Of a DNA stretch of 64,000 bases, positions 51,701-64,000 are shown one piece after another. The DNA is from Symbiodinium natans. Lineage: Eukaryota; Sar; Dinophyceae; Suessiales; Symbiodiniaceae. Numbering within the stretch: position 1 is the stretch's first letter; every line of letters begins with the position of its first letter. Position numbers and translations under genes: made by a program. The notes under the pieces are model-generated. The model saw nothing but the letters and a program-made list of their open reading frames with translations. It made no database searches and was not told the origin of the DNA. The stretch covers positions 40,001-104,000 of the forward strand of contig CAJNDS010000023.1 in assembly GCA_905221605.1 (NCBI GenBank), given 5' to 3'.

Positions 51701-53422
51701 ACGAAAATTATCTCTCAGGAGGGGGCAGGCGGGCGCCTACTCGCTGTGATCCAATAAGATGCATAGCACAAGCCACTGCAATCCGGGCTGATCACCTCGA
51801 CCCTACTGGTTTGCTGCTCAGCTCTGGGCACAATTTTCTCCTAGCACAAATGCAAGGTCCCCAAGCTACCGGCTGTGTGAGTGCGGGCGCCCTTACGTGC
51901 CGGACATGCCCAGAGGCTAGAGGAGTAGGACCCGACCCCTCGTAGAGGGGGGGTAGCAAAATGGGTAGGACGGGACACATGAGCGTCACGCGAGGTGGAC
52001 CCTAAGGCAAGGTGGATTGATTGCCGTGTTCTGTAAGCGAGGTGCTGCTGTTACCAAGCTGCCTGAGGGTCAGATGCAAGTTGTTTGCCGTGTGAGTGCG
52101 GGCGTACTCACTTTCAGGCATGGTAAGCATACCCTTCATCCTGGCAGTGCTGAGATCAAGTAGCTCACTGCCGTGAGTCTAATGAAAAGGTGGGAGCAGC
52201 TTAGCCGAGTGACACACACTGCGCGTTGAGTGCTAGGGTAGACTGCAGCCATGGTCACATAACGCCTGGGGAAGCCCAAGCAGCAATAATTCCCCCCCAC
52301 CTTCTGCATACCGAGGCCACAATGGCAGTCTCGCGGACTGATGGTAGTGCGACCTCATATCGTTCATACCCCGGTGCATTGTGGGGAAGGCGCACATAAT
52401 TGCATCCCCATATGGACTGATGTCTTCGCCAAACAAGCACTTGCTGGGGTTCCGACAGACCTTCGGTCGGCGTGATTACGCACCCAAGACTCAAGCAGAC
52501 AGTGCATGCACTGGCAAGAATGTCACGAAGTGCTTCAACCGGACAGAGTTGCAGGTGCGGAATTCCCCGAGATGCGGGGGAAGCTTGACCCGCTTGCAAG
52601 TGGTCGCGGTGTGACCTACTTTGCCCAACACAATCTAGCAAGGGAAGGAGACGCTCAACATGGAACCGAGGAGGTTCACTATTTGCCATGCCACTCTCGA
52701 CTGCTATCAACAGAGAGCGTACGGATGCCCCTCCCCCCCTCCCTAGATTTGAGCCGACGCAGGCTGACCAGCACGCAATTGTTGCAAATGATTAATTGTC
52801 TTGCGTCAGGTTGAAATCATGCTGCTCTCCCTCCGCGTTAAGGGGACGGTCTCCAACACGCAGTAGCTGAAGAGGCTCCCCCGTGGGGGAGTGGATTTGT
52901 AAATGCATGAAGATGGTTGCTTCAGGAGTAAACGTTCTTCGCACCGTCATGCGTGGATCTGCTACACGTCCCACAAAGTCGGTAAGAAGGAAGGCCCTGG
53001 ATTCTAGGTATCCATTGCTTGTACCACTTTGACCATCAAGACAGAAATCGGCCAGCGGTATGAGGCCCAGATGGAGCAGGGTTGCCCTGGTAGGTCAGGG
53101 GGGTTCTCGAGCGTGAGGTTCCAGGTGGGACGGACTCTCACTACGCACTTCAGGATGGGCAGCGGCTGCACAAGGTCCAGGCGTTTCCTGCTAAGAGAGA
53201 GATCCTCGCTGATGACCAGGACTTGGAATCAGTGTCGCGTTTCGTAGACTCCAACTCTGTGAGCGGGAGGATCGTAACCTGGAACAATTGTGCCCTTAAA
53301 AGTTTCAGTCGAAAACAAACCACAGTTGCGTTGTCTTCGAACCGCAAACCCCGCCCGAGTCAAGTTCAGATGAACTCATCCCTGCACAAGGGGCTAAAGC
53401 AGGAGGCAAAGGCCATGGGGAG
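51701..53422. other. No gene recognised
   Basis: About 1.7 kb with overlapping frames on both strands. A minus frame at 52255-52710 has 151 codons without motifs. Confidence 0.4.
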
Positions 53423-54102
53423 GTGGGATCCTCCGGTCAAAATCCTCCAGGCAAGGGAGGTGAGGGGGCCAGGAGCAGTGGGGAGGATGTGGCAGGCCCA
53501 ACTATGAAGTCAGAGGACTCTGCGCACAAGGGGCCTCCCCCGGTGAGACTTGTTCCCTACTATGTAGTGGGACCCGAGCCGCAGGAGCCCATTGCCACCC
53601 ACTTGTGGGTTCAGTTTACAGGAAGTCCATTAAGAATCGCTGGCCGGAAAGGCTCAGAATGCAGTATTCGGGCCGTGACCAAATCCTCCATGAGTCGGAG
53701 GTGCCTGTCATTCCAACGGACAGCAAAGGATTGTCATCGCTTCTCCCTTCAGCGAGCAGGCCGTTTGGAAATTGGGCAGCCCAGGCACTCACTACCTGGA
53801 GCCAATTGCTTTTTACGAGGGCAACACCAGTTTATCGCAGAAGCATCGGCACAGTAGGGGTGACCCTCTATGACCCAGCCACGGAATTGACCACGCAGGA
53901 GGCCATGGAGTGTATTGTGGTGGAGCGAGTGGACACCTTTGAGAACTCCACCCAAAACTATCTCCTGGCCTTCGTGGCCATCACAGGCCGTAAAAGACCA
54001 AAGTCACGCACAAGACAAGCAACTCACTCGTGTTCCAAGCACCAAGTGCAAGTAACCCTTCACAGTCACACAGCTCACAGGCACTCCAAACACTTCTTTT
54101 AG
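53423..54102 (+). pseudogene. Hypothetical protein remnant with one frameshift
   Basis: Coding-like sequence starts in one frame (VRLVPYYVVGPEPQEPIATH, about 53546-53605) and continues in another from about 53608 (RKSIKNRWPERLRMQYSG, VGVTLYDPATELTTQEAMEC, STQNYLLAFVAITGRK) to about 53994, after which it turns non-coding in character. Family not recognised; probably part of a mobile element. Confidence 0.4.
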
Positions 54103-54389
54103 CTTTCTCGCTCTCGCACGAGACTCCGGTCTTGAGCCAAACAACATGCGTTTGCATGTGGGGCTTTCTAGGTCAAACTCTGGGCTTTAAACACTCTCTC
54201 AAGGCGAAGCTACATAGTCGCAGACAGCTCACACAACTCAAAAGCCACTCAAGGTGCTTGCACAGCTTCACACTAATGCAAAACACTTTAAAAGCGTGGC
54301 AACGCGGGAAAACAGAGCTGACCTCTACACTACATACTTCCTAAGCAAAACTGAGAGCCCACAAAACGTTGACCATCTACACCCCCTTT

Positions 54390-54600
54390 GGGCTCGAAGC
54401 CTCGGCGCTTAGCGCGTTGGCCGTGGGAGGTTTGCCCGCTGGGCCCTATCCAGGCAGTACGTGCAAAGGTTCTTGACTGTAGGCCTGTTTCTCAAAGTGT
54501 GGCAGTCATCCTTCAGGTGATAGCAATCACCGTACGGCGAGAAGAAGACGTGCCCCGGGAAAACTGCTGTCCTGGCCTTGTATCTGCTTGCCGACAAACA
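54390..54600 (-). pseudogene. Cys/His-motif protein fragment cut by a TAG microsatellite
   Basis: A minus frame contains GDCYHLKDDCHTLRN followed by LCTYCLDRAQ, a compact C-H-C...CxxC pattern that may bind zinc. Upstream it is replaced at once by the TAG array at 54613, so only the C-terminal part remains. Similar short Cys/His units are common at the ends of dinoflagellate retroelement proteins (general knowledge). Confidence 0.4.
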
Positions 54601-54612
54601 CCACGCACAACC

Positions 54613-55366
<754 letters not shown>

Positions 55367-55454
55367 TGGTGACACGCTCTTAACTGATCATGGTGTTTTC
55401 TGCTGTTTTTTATCTTTTTCTCTCGTTTTATCCTGTTTTCTCTGCGTTCGACGG

Positions 55455-55570
55455 ATTGGGGGGGGGGGTGGGGGGGGGGTCAATTACGTGCTGTGCTTTC
55501 TGCACACATGACCACGCTGAGGGGTTGGGGGGGGGGGGGGGGGGTAATGACGTGCTGTGCTTTGTGCACA
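55455..55570 (+). repeat. Duplicated G-run unit with CACATGACCACGCTG
   Basis: A poly-G run followed by TGACGTGCTGTGCTTTGTGCACACATGACCACGCTG-like sequence is repeated about 70 bp apart (55457 and 55527). G runs of 9-18 nt are quadruplex-prone. Confidence 0.8.
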
Positions 55571-57381
55571 CATGACCACGCTGTCGACAGATCCTTTAGT
55601 AGTAGTAGTAGTAGCAGCACCAGACGATCAGGCAATCAGCCGATCAGTTGATCAGCCGATCGGCTGCTTGGTTGATTGGCTGCATGCAGCGCAGTCTAAA
55701 AACCAACTCTGCGACACAATGAACAAAAGGACCGGGGTACCTGAGCCTTTACAAAGTGACTTGTCAGGGCGCGAACTACGCTTTTCCAAGAGCGATTTTT
55801 TTGGCCTTTTGGGAATTGTGTGTTTGGGTAGAAGACGCAAATCAAGATGTTACATTTTTGCAGAGGATCATGTGAACTCGTGAACTCGTCTGCACATTTG
55901 TTGTACCTGGTTTTTGGCTTCTGAGCTGCGAGGGGGCTTGTGTTCCCGGAGCTTGGTAGGTTTCGTGCTGTTGCAGGAGCTCATGAAAGAGCTGGACATT
56001 TGATGATCCATCCTCCTTGAATGTAAAGCTTGCGATGCATTGGTCCAAAGGAGCGTGTACGCAGTTCTGATGTGCGCAGGGAGGCAACCAGCAACATCAT
56101 GCAATGTTGTCCTGCACTCCATCACTGCGCTCGTTAACAAGTTGTCGCCCGGCTGAGCGTTACAAACTGCCTTTGGCGACGGAAGCCTTGAGTAGAAGGT
56201 TGTTCCAAAGTCTTCATGCACGTTCGTGCGGTCGAGATTTTCCACGCATCGACCGCGCGCTTACAGTGCATCGAAACCATGCATGTTCTGCCAGTGCCAA
56301 AATCAATGTCAAAACTCATCCCTTTCTATGTTGTGGCAGGGGTCGCCCTGGCCAATTGCCATCGCTTGGCCTCGGCTAGAAGGGGGATTCCTGCTCAGAT
56401 GGCGCAACTTCGTGACATGCAGCACTCTCTCAAGGAGAGGGTGGGAGCCGTCATGTGATCCGGGCCACGTGTCTTGGCCGGTCTATGTGCGAATCAGTCG
56501 TTCTGATTCAGAGTCCATCCTGTTAAGGCCACGTTGTGAACATGGCTTCTCCCGCTCGGCTCACGTGGCACTGGCAGATTGGGTGACCGCTTGTCGCTAG
56601 TTAGTGTGCTGACTGCTGGTCAGGCGTGGTCAGTTGGTGGAGATCACCGGGCTACAGGCCTCCACTTTCGACCTTTTAACGTGTTCAGATTTTTTTTGCA
56701 GCTCACTTATGTCTATTTTTTGGTCGGCTTCTTTCCCTGCGTGCAGAGGCACCGAAGTCCACTTCAGATCGCTGGAGACAAGATGGTGACCGAGGTGCCC
56801 GAGATTTCAATGGCCAGCAGGCAAGCTGGCGAACGATGTTTCAAGCTTTTCACTGATTCACGCTTTCATGAGGCCAAGGTAACTGCGAGGCCGCCTTGGC
56901 CAGGGCGCCCGGGCGGCTAAGCGGAAGGACGAGTGTGGGTGAGGAGGGAGCAGGGGCAGTGCAGTGCAGGGGGGGTAGGAGGTTCTTGGGGGAGGAAGCA
57001 ACGACTGCAGGATATGAAAGGAGCATCTGTTTGGCGGGGGGTACAAGAAGGTTATGGCGGGTGGCTGTTACTTGACACAAGAAAGTGGGCGACCGGACAC
57101 CGATCGGCCAGGGGGGATTGAGAGGTTAGGGCAAGGTTACCTTTGCAAGGTTCCCTGACTAGGATCTCAATGTCCAGCCTCGGCGGATTAGATGGATCCC
57201 CTCCTCATACCTCCTCATCCCCTCCTCATCCCCTCCCTCATCCGCCTCCCTCCCCTCCCCACTGCCTTGAAAAATCAAACACTAGCTCCAAAAAAAGCAA
57301 AACGTTTCGTTCAAAACGTTTCGTACAAAACGTTTCGGTCAAAACGTTATTGGGATCCAAACCCTATACAATTTCAATAAA
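55571..57381. other. Weak exon candidates only
   Basis: One exon-like stretch, 56752-56878 (+), reads QIAGDKMVTEVPEISMASRQ then ERCFKLFTDSRFHEAK and is followed by GTAACT, a good donor. Upstream TGCGTGCAG could be the acceptor. No family recognised. The segment 57172-57270 is a CCTCCTCAT pyrimidine tract. Confidence 0.35.
57298..57348 (+). repeat. AAAACGTTTCG tandem repeat
   Basis: Four adjacent variants of AAAACGTTTCGTTC, each with the palindrome AACGTT, just before the telomere-like array. Confidence 0.85.
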
Positions 57382-57577
57382 CCTAAACCCTAAACCCTAA
57401 ACCCTAAACCCTAAACCCTAAACCCTAAACCCTAAACCCTAAACCCTAAACCCTAAACCCTAAACCCTAAACCCTAAACCCTAAACCCTAAACCCTAAGC
57501 CCTAAGCCCTAAGCCCTAAGCCCTAAGCCCTAAGCCCTAAGCCCTAAGCCCTAAGCCCTAAGCCCTAAGCCCTAAAC
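57382..57577 (+). repeat. Telomere-type array with a CCCTAAG variant block
   Basis: About 17 CCCTAAA heptamers are followed without a break by about 11 CCCTAAG heptamers, then CCCTAAA again. The variant block is homogeneous, implying its own expansion. Confidence 0.95.
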
Positions 57578-57739
57578 CCTAAACGCGCTATAAAACCTTT
57601 TTTAAACGATCTAAAAGTTGAAGGACAGCCCCATACGACATCGACGAACTCCCTTCATGCAAGGCTACAGCCTAGGGACGCTGTTATCGCGTTATCAAAA
57701 GACACTTTCCTCAAGTGCTTTAGGCGCCAACTTCACTGG

Positions 57740-57885
57740 CGAACCCTAAGCCCGAAACCCTAAACCCCAAAGCCTAAAGCCTAAACCCTAAACCCTAAAC
57801 CCCAAAGCCTAAAGCCTAAAGCCTAAAGCCTAAAGCCTAAACCCTAAACCCTAAACCCTAAACCCTAAAGCCTAAACCCTTACAC
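57740..57885 (+). repeat. CCCTAAA / CCTAAAG(C) mixed array
   Basis: Short telomere-like runs interleaved with AAAGCCT heptamers. Continues the variant-array theme 160 bp after the previous block. Confidence 0.85.
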
Positions 57886-59580
57886 ATACCTCACAAACCC
57901 GAATGCATGCAAGTCGCACAGTCGCACACACACAGATCCTACATCAAGTCGCAATCAATCAAGTCGCATCAAGTCGCAATCTTCGCACAATGTCGCATTC
58001 CACAATCCTCCACGAACCCGAATGCACTCATATCCTTCCAAGTCGCACTAATGCATACACGAAGCTTCACACACCAAGTCGCACTGCACACAAGCTGATT
58101 CAAAGTTGCACCAATGCAGACACGAGGCTTCACACAAGGCTTTGCTGAAAGATCGCAGGTTGCACCAATTTGGAGCCCGCCACATTCAAAATCAGATGTG
58201 GGGAATAAAGTTCCGCTTTTTTCTTTTCTTACTTGAGCAGCTTTAGCAACTGCTTTCGCAGGGCCAGCTCATTGACTTCACCGAGCAGACAGGTGAATGG
58301 ACGGTCGCCACGTTTTCCGCGGACATGGCCAGGGCCTTTCTTTGTCACTCTGTTTTGAGGATGTGCCATTTCTACTTACGCTATAGATGGGATCGACTCC
58401 CTGGACAGCAGCAATGGATAGTAAAACAAGAAGAGGTCAAGAGAAGTCGAGCCTGCATACTCGTTTCTTGATTCGTGGCTGCTTCGATCCTCCTTGCCGT
58501 CGGAACATCAGAGCCGAGAGCTGTCTGCGGTTTGGTATGTTGTGAACCGCCACATGAATTAAGCCAATGACGCTTTGTGAGGTTACGGTGCCGGAGTCCA
58601 ATCTCAGGTGGGCACCGCTCCTTTGTCACGTGAGTGTGCGCGGGGAGGGTCAGTGTAATCCACGCAGGCCTCTGTCAGCCGAAGATCTGCAGGACTGCGA
58701 CATTGCTTTGGGACCTGCGTCCCCCACTGTGAAGTCGTCATAGACGTCATACCTGTTTTGGCACGCGGATCTTGCCCGGCAACTCTCTGATCTCCATGAT
58801 AGCCTTGGCCTGTGAGGTCAGACACCGGTGTCATGGGGGCCGAGCTCACCGACAACCTCTCACAGAAAGGGTACGATGGCATTCAGGGCAACATCAGGAG
58901 AACCGGCTGAGGTCTCGGAGGTGCAAATGTTGATGCGAGGTACGCCCTTTGCAAGCTCTTCATCGCACCGGAAGACTTGACAGAGATGGTGAGCACGGCA
59001 GACAGGCACTCCCGCAAACTTGGTACTGCGCACTTAGTATCCACAAATATCCACAATGTAGACCCATCACTTGTGCCTTACATGGTCAGACATTTGTGTC
59101 ACTTCTACACCCCGAGGATCGTCTGTCCTAGTTTTTTCGTTCCCCCGGCAGCCTGAGATGCGGGGGATGCGAGGGATGCGGGGGGGGGGACTCGAGGGAC
59201 GCGAGGGACGTGGGGCACATGGGCTCGAAATCGTCTAGGTCTCCAGTTCCAGTCAAAGTTTTTTGGATCCGCAGGTTCCATCTTCGAAGAATTGGGAATC
59301 CGAAGCCGCAACACCAATGTACACCGTCAGCCTCCCTTTTCCTGCTCCTTCCTCCAATTCTTTTGGTCCTTGTTGCCCCTCGACAGCCAAGAGAGACTTC
59401 ACGCAAGATCTGTTTCCGCCCGTGCCTCACAAGTCCTGTGCACAGGGCCGGCAAAGTGCGATTCGGTTGACCCTGGGACCCTGTAAAGCCCGAACGACAT
59501 CCCGTAGACCCTAGACAATCGTAATCAACCCCTTAACATGTGGAAAAGACTCATCCGAACATCTCAACCCCAAACGAAAG
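57886..59580. other. No gene recognised
   Basis: The segment 57905-58160 is built from AAGTCGCA and CACACGAAGCTTCACACA phrases (degenerate repeat). Remaining frames lack motifs. Confidence 0.4.
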
Positions 59581-59599
59581 TCGTATTCAAATCCGCAGA

Positions 59600-59700
59600 G
59601 ATGCCCTTTCCAATCCTTGCCTCCCTTTTTTCAGCCTTCCCCTCCGCTGTATTGAAGCATGGTGAAGCAGTCTACAACTCAGCCATTGCTGCTTGCAGGC
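59600..59700 (+). CDS. Possible exon with a PPR-like motif
   Basis: VLKHGEAVYNSAIAACR resembles the first helix of a pentatricopeptide repeat, a family abundant in dinoflagellates and involved in organelle RNA processing. The stretch ends at TTGCAG|GCTG. Only one partial motif is visible, so this is weak. Confidence 0.25.
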
Positions 59701-59957
59701 TGATCAAGACTTTAAGCAAAACTTACTCATGTAGGTTGAAGGCTCTCTTCTTTTGGGATCCGGGCTTCCGACTTCAGAGCCGGAACCATAGGGTTTGGGA
59801 TGCAAGCATCCACGTAGGCTTGGAGAGCTGCGCTAAACCGTCGCATGATGAGGTCTGTTAGAAGGGTGTTTCTAATCCTGATGGTGAGAAATTTTCACCA
59901 ACTCAGAATCTGATTCAGCTTTCTGCAGGTGCGTGGAGGGCGGGGCGTTTTCCCGAC

Positions 59958-60152
59958 TTGCCCCTGAGCTTGAGACAGGCTACTTGGGCAAGGAGCAGCC
60001 AAGCATATGAAGCACATCAATTGAACCAAGTCCCAGCTGGAGTTCTGCAGGATGGCAAAGGGAAGACGTTGTCTGTAGATCTGGAAAGCACCGACACCGC
60101 TGACTTCCTTCGAGAGCTCGGCCCCCTGATTCCATCTTTCAAATCCAAGTAA
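59958..60152 (+). CDS. Possible terminal exon, unknown protein
   Basis: 64 open codons with protein-like content (QVPAGVLQDGKGKTLSVDLE, STDTADFLRELGPLIPSFKS) ending in TAA. It could belong with the PPR-like stretch 300 bp upstream. No family recognised. Confidence 0.3.
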   Translation: MPLSLRQATWARSSQAYEAHQLNQVPAGVLQDGKGKTLSVDLESTDTADFLRELGPLIPSFKSK

Positions 60153-63100
60153 TGCTACGACACGATACGAAGGTCCCCTTTGAAGATCTTTGAGGATGCT
60201 ATAGAAACTGTTGCCTCCTCAGCTTGTGACCTTGTCCTGGTCGTGATGCAGTCTGTGTATGTCCGTGTCATCGCCCTAGGTTGGAACATTACTTCGACCT
60301 TTCGTAGAAACCGAGCTGGGCTTCGATATCTATAGCCGAAGCAGTGCGCCAGGGTTCTGCCTCGCTGAGAAGGTTTTGGGAAGGTTTGCGCGTGCATCCC
60401 TGCGTGCGTAGGTGGGTGGGTTGTTCGATGTGTCAGTGGGTGGGTGCGCGGTGCGCGCGGACCTAAGATTTTGCTTCATCGCAAGGATACTCACAATCAC
60501 TTTACACTCAAAAGACGCAGCCCTTGCTTCGGCAGCTGCAATTCCCGAGTACTGGCTTTCGCTTACCCTGCTCGCCACTGCTCGCATGTAAGAGGGATGC
60601 GAACCATGATCCGTATCAACCTTATGTCTTCGATATGGAGCGGCCCCTCGTCTACTGCTCCTGAAGCACCAGTGTGGTGCTAATAAAGTGCTAGCTTTGC
60701 CCAGCACAAAGTGCAACAGCAAGGTTACGGCCTGGCTAACGACCACGCTGAATAAGCAACTTGTTTTTGGGGCGGTGAAGTGCGAAACCTCGCTTTTTGC
60801 GATGTTTCTGTGCGTGGTTGCTTTGGAGTGCATGTCCGAAAGCCCCATTTTTACTGATGACCGAGGCTCACCGAAGTGTTTGAGGCTCGAATCCACTGTA
60901 AATAACAAACATCGTTTTGGCACGTCGACGATTTTTCGACTTTCAGCAGCCGCATTCTTGAAGAAGTTCTTTTTCGGAAATCCTGGTATTCACAGCGCAT
61001 TTGCAGGTTCCGAGAGGTTTTGCGAGACGCTTATTTTTGAAAGGGCTTAGGGTACACGTTTCTGGACGAGCACACAGGTAAGGGTTCAAGGTTGTGTACT
61101 TTGCGTGGAAATGCTGGTGTTGACAGCTTGCAGGTTCAGTCTACTCTACTTACTTTGTGTAGGGTTGTTTTTTTCGGGATGAGGTTTGGAGTTTTGGGTT
61201 GAAGGTTTTGGGCTTGCGCGATTTTATGGTGGGATGAGGTTTTGGGTCTAGGGGTTTTGCATGATTTTGTTTGATGAGGTTTTGGGTTTTGGGTTTATTG
61301 TTTCGGCTTGCATGATTTTTTTGGGACGAGGTTTTGGGTTTAAGGTAGAGGGTGGGGCTTGCGTGATTCTTGTCTGTACGCTACCACCCTCCCACCCCAC
61401 CCCCACCTCCACACCCCTCCACCCGCACCCCCGCCCCCACCCCCACCCCCTCCCACCTTCCGGACCCCCCCGCACTCACCCCCACCCCTCCCCCCCCACC
61501 CTCGTTCAGGGTAAGGGTTCTGGGCTTGCAGGATGTTTCTTTGGATGAGGTTTAGGGAATAGGATTTAAGTTTTGGCTTGCAAGATTCTGTTGGGACGAG
61601 AGTTTGGGTTAAGGGTAAAGGGTTGGGTTTAGGCTTGCGTGAATCTTGTCTGTACGCTACCGCCCACCCCCTCCACATCAGAAACAGATCGGCGCACCCC
61701 AAAGCATGCAAAACCTGCGGGGTCACTAACCACGCCAGAAGCAATAACAAGGCCTCTGAATCTCTAGATCTCCACATTCGCCCACTCCACGCGCACACTC
61801 CCCCCACTCCCCCACTCCGCCTGCACTCCCGGAAATTTGGCACTTTTGGGGCTGGACACCAGTGAGACGCAGGCCCAAAAGGTTGTAGGCTTGGCCTCGT
61901 TACGTTTCAGGAATGGATTAGCCGAATGACCCGAAACCCAACCCTCGGCCCCAAGCCTTCAAGCGCTCGCCCTCAACCCCTTCCCAAGCCCTCAAACTCT
62001 CAACCTTAATCATGTTGGCCCTGGAGGGATTTAATATGAAACCTGCAAGCTGCGTGACTCCTGAAACTTAGGGCCTTCTCGGTGCTGGTGGAGGTTGAGC
62101 CCTCTTGCATTTTGGTCACCAGGTCATCGTAAGGTAGCCACCAGAGGTTTCCTCTTTCAAGAGAGGCTGAGATGAGGAGATGTTGGACATGGGTTAAGTT
62201 GATTTTGTTGCGCAAGGCCTGATCAGGATGGGCCGTTGTCTTGTGTACACTGACTTAAGTGCATTCTGGTGCGAGAGATACTGCAGTCTTCTGACTTTTT
62301 CTTTTTCTGCCAGTAGCTGTCGCATAGTCTAGAGGCTACAAGCATCCACCGGGCCCTTTGCAGAGTTTTGTGAGGTACGATGATGTCACTTCCTTTCAGC
62401 GAGGATGAGGCGTCCGATCATGCCCAATGTTAGCTGTTGATTTAGACACGCTGGTCAGATGCATGTAGACATGTCGAACGACATGGCGCCAATGCAGTGT
62501 AACGCCAGACCACGAGCATGTTTTAGCGCAGTGATCATACACAAATAGTCTTCCAATCATCTTCAGGATCTCTACTCCGCTCCAGAGCTCGAGAATGAAG
62601 AAGCTGCCAGCTTCCTCTCGATGATGTGCGATCCCTGAAGTTAACACGGTTTATGGATTTGGTTGATTTTGCTCTCCAAAGGTGGCGAGCGAAAGTCATG
62701 ATCCTGCTCAATTCAGGGCTCGACGTGCTTGTCTGCCTCAGACGGCATTTGAGTTTACTGCAGCTGTTGTGCAGGCCTGGTGCCACTACGCTGACGCTGA
62801 CTCCAAAGGCCATCACTGATCAGGATCCTGTGGAGTGCGTGCCCCAGGAAGAGTTGTGGAAGGGTCGGAGTTTGATATACAATTTGACACTATTCCGTGC
62901 ATTTTGTTATGCAATGTGCCATGCAGAAGGCCACAGCTTACCATCCTGCCGGGGATGCTTTGCATCTTCAGCATGGACAGGCAAAGCGGCACAAGCTCGT
63001 TCAAGTTTTAGACAGTTCAAAGTGTCGCGAGTGGCTGTCAACAACTGCGAAGGTATAAGTTTTCGTGCAGCTCAGATGAGAAAGCCTTGTCGCTTTCTGC

Positions 63101-64000
63101 TTTCTTTTTAGATGCTCCACGCGAGTATGCCCCAGCCTCGCTCTCTTGGTGTCAAGTATACCACGCGACGAGAGTGCACTTGCATCAAGGATATCAAGGC
63201 ATGTGTCCTGCCATGTCAAGGTCATTGACAACATCACTGGGGACTTGACATTCTTAACTGGCGTGTGGACCTAAACCTCCTGATAGCACAGTGTCGTCGG
63301 TCTATTCCCCTATTCGCCTCCATTGCCAAGTCCATCAGCGGGCCCTCGCAGCCAAAGACGACAGAATGTGTGCCTGTCTGCGGCTCGGGGTAGTTCAAGG
63401 TTCCAGAGCCTGCCCTTATGCCACGTTCAGTGGGATTTTGCTCGAGGTCGTGTCCATGGGCATGAGATATGCCTTTGGTGTAGATGAACCATGGAAGACT
63501 TGGGTGGCTTACGCGAAAGCCGGCTGGGACACCATTACAAGGTCCGCTATTCGAGGTTGTTGCTTTCCTAGGACTTGCAAACGCTGCTGGATTGGCAGGC
63601 ATCCCACAGCCAGGTGGGATCCTGATATGTATTACGATCCTGACGCAGACCAAACGTCTGGCAAGTCCTACACTTGCCATGGCGGTTTTTCTGATGGCAC
63701 GGTCTCCCAGAAGCTGCTTTGCTTGTTGCAACTGCAGTAGTATTCACGACTCTGGGTCTTGATGCAGACGCAGCGCAATGCACTGCGTGTCTACTGCAGT
63801 GTTTCCCATAGTCTGACTTGTACTTAAACATATTTAATATGAACTTCGCAACGCACAGAAATGGAATGTTTGCACACGCACTGGCGTCACAATGCACCTC
63901 GCGCTCGGCACGCTGTACGGCATGCTTCTGCACTCATGCAAGTGTTGCAAGCGCAAGATGCTCAGCTTTTCGAATTCAGCACAAGCGAGGGGCTGTCATC
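60153..64000. other. No gene recognised; GT-rich and AC-rich tracts
   Basis: The segment 61140-61640 carries repeated GATGAGGTTTTGGGTTT phrases, a degenerate telomere-like G/T repeat, and a CCACCCC tract at 61380-61500 on the same strand. The segment 62640-63740 has mildly exon-like frames on + (for example VSMGMRYAFGVDEPWKTWVA near 63450) without a recognised domain. Confidence 0.35.
60640..60700. repeat. Dispersed repeat, copy 2
   Basis: Diverged copy of 11318-11372, including GTGTGGTGCTAATAAAGTGC. Confidence 0.5.

Overview
The window looks like a nuclear contig of a dinoflagellate alveolate. Reasons seen in the sequence: (i) many interstitial arrays of the TTTAGGG-type telomere repeat; (ii) a multi-exon SET-domain gene whose inferred introns are short (about 52-70 nt, one of about 360 nt) and use GC-AG, GA-AG and GT-AG ends, a mix known from dinoflagellates; (iii) retroelements of a dinoflagellate flavour (Gag with two CCCH zinc fingers, and an RT-RNase H protein fused to a 2OG-Fe(II)-oxygenase-like domain); (iv) very low gene density with kilobases of TAG microsatellite. 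This is an inference from content; no rRNA or plastid marker is present to confirm it.

Layout. 1-2462: two nearly identical copies of a ~540 bp sequence around ~1.4 kb of non-coding DNA, probably LTRs of a non-autonomous element on the minus strand. 3810-5116 (+): wreck of a Upf1-like SF1 helicase gene with at least five frame changes. 9102-10523 (+): intact intronless type II pantothenate kinase. About 14000-16150: G/C hairpin repeat array. About 16604-18930 (+): SET-domain methyltransferase exons. 20733-25036: CAA/CAG and TAG microsatellites around a ~140 bp repeat array. 25036-26000 (-): 5' fragment of one retroelement. 26490-37215 (-): a long Ty3/gypsy-type element whose reverse transcriptase is cut in two, with the halves in the wrong order. 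37510-38060: AT-rich island. 38060-38870: second locus of the hairpin repeats. 41616-42467 (+): ubiquitin-like plus E2-like protein that lacks the catalytic cysteine. 43160-45900: mosaic of telomere-like repeats in both orientations. 48457-50916 (-): broken 2OG-oxygenase-like/RT/RNase H element. 53423-54100 (+) and 54390-54600 (-): coding remnants. 54613-55366: TAG microsatellite. 57382-57880: telomere-like and variant arrays. The rest to 64000 shows only weak exon-like stretches.

The strongest candidate for something undescribed is the element at 26.5-37.2 kb. Read on the minus strand it runs Gag(CCCH x2) - retropepsin-like - Cys-rich/hydrophobic segment - RT C-terminal half - RNase H - unknown domain - integrase - methyltransferase-like domain - RT N-terminal half ending just after YVDD. 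The N- and C-terminal RT halves are complementary, do not overlap, and lie in one reading frame apart from a middle segment bounded by two compensating frame changes. The cellular genes (pantothenate kinase, SET protein, E2-like protein) show no sign of acting together.
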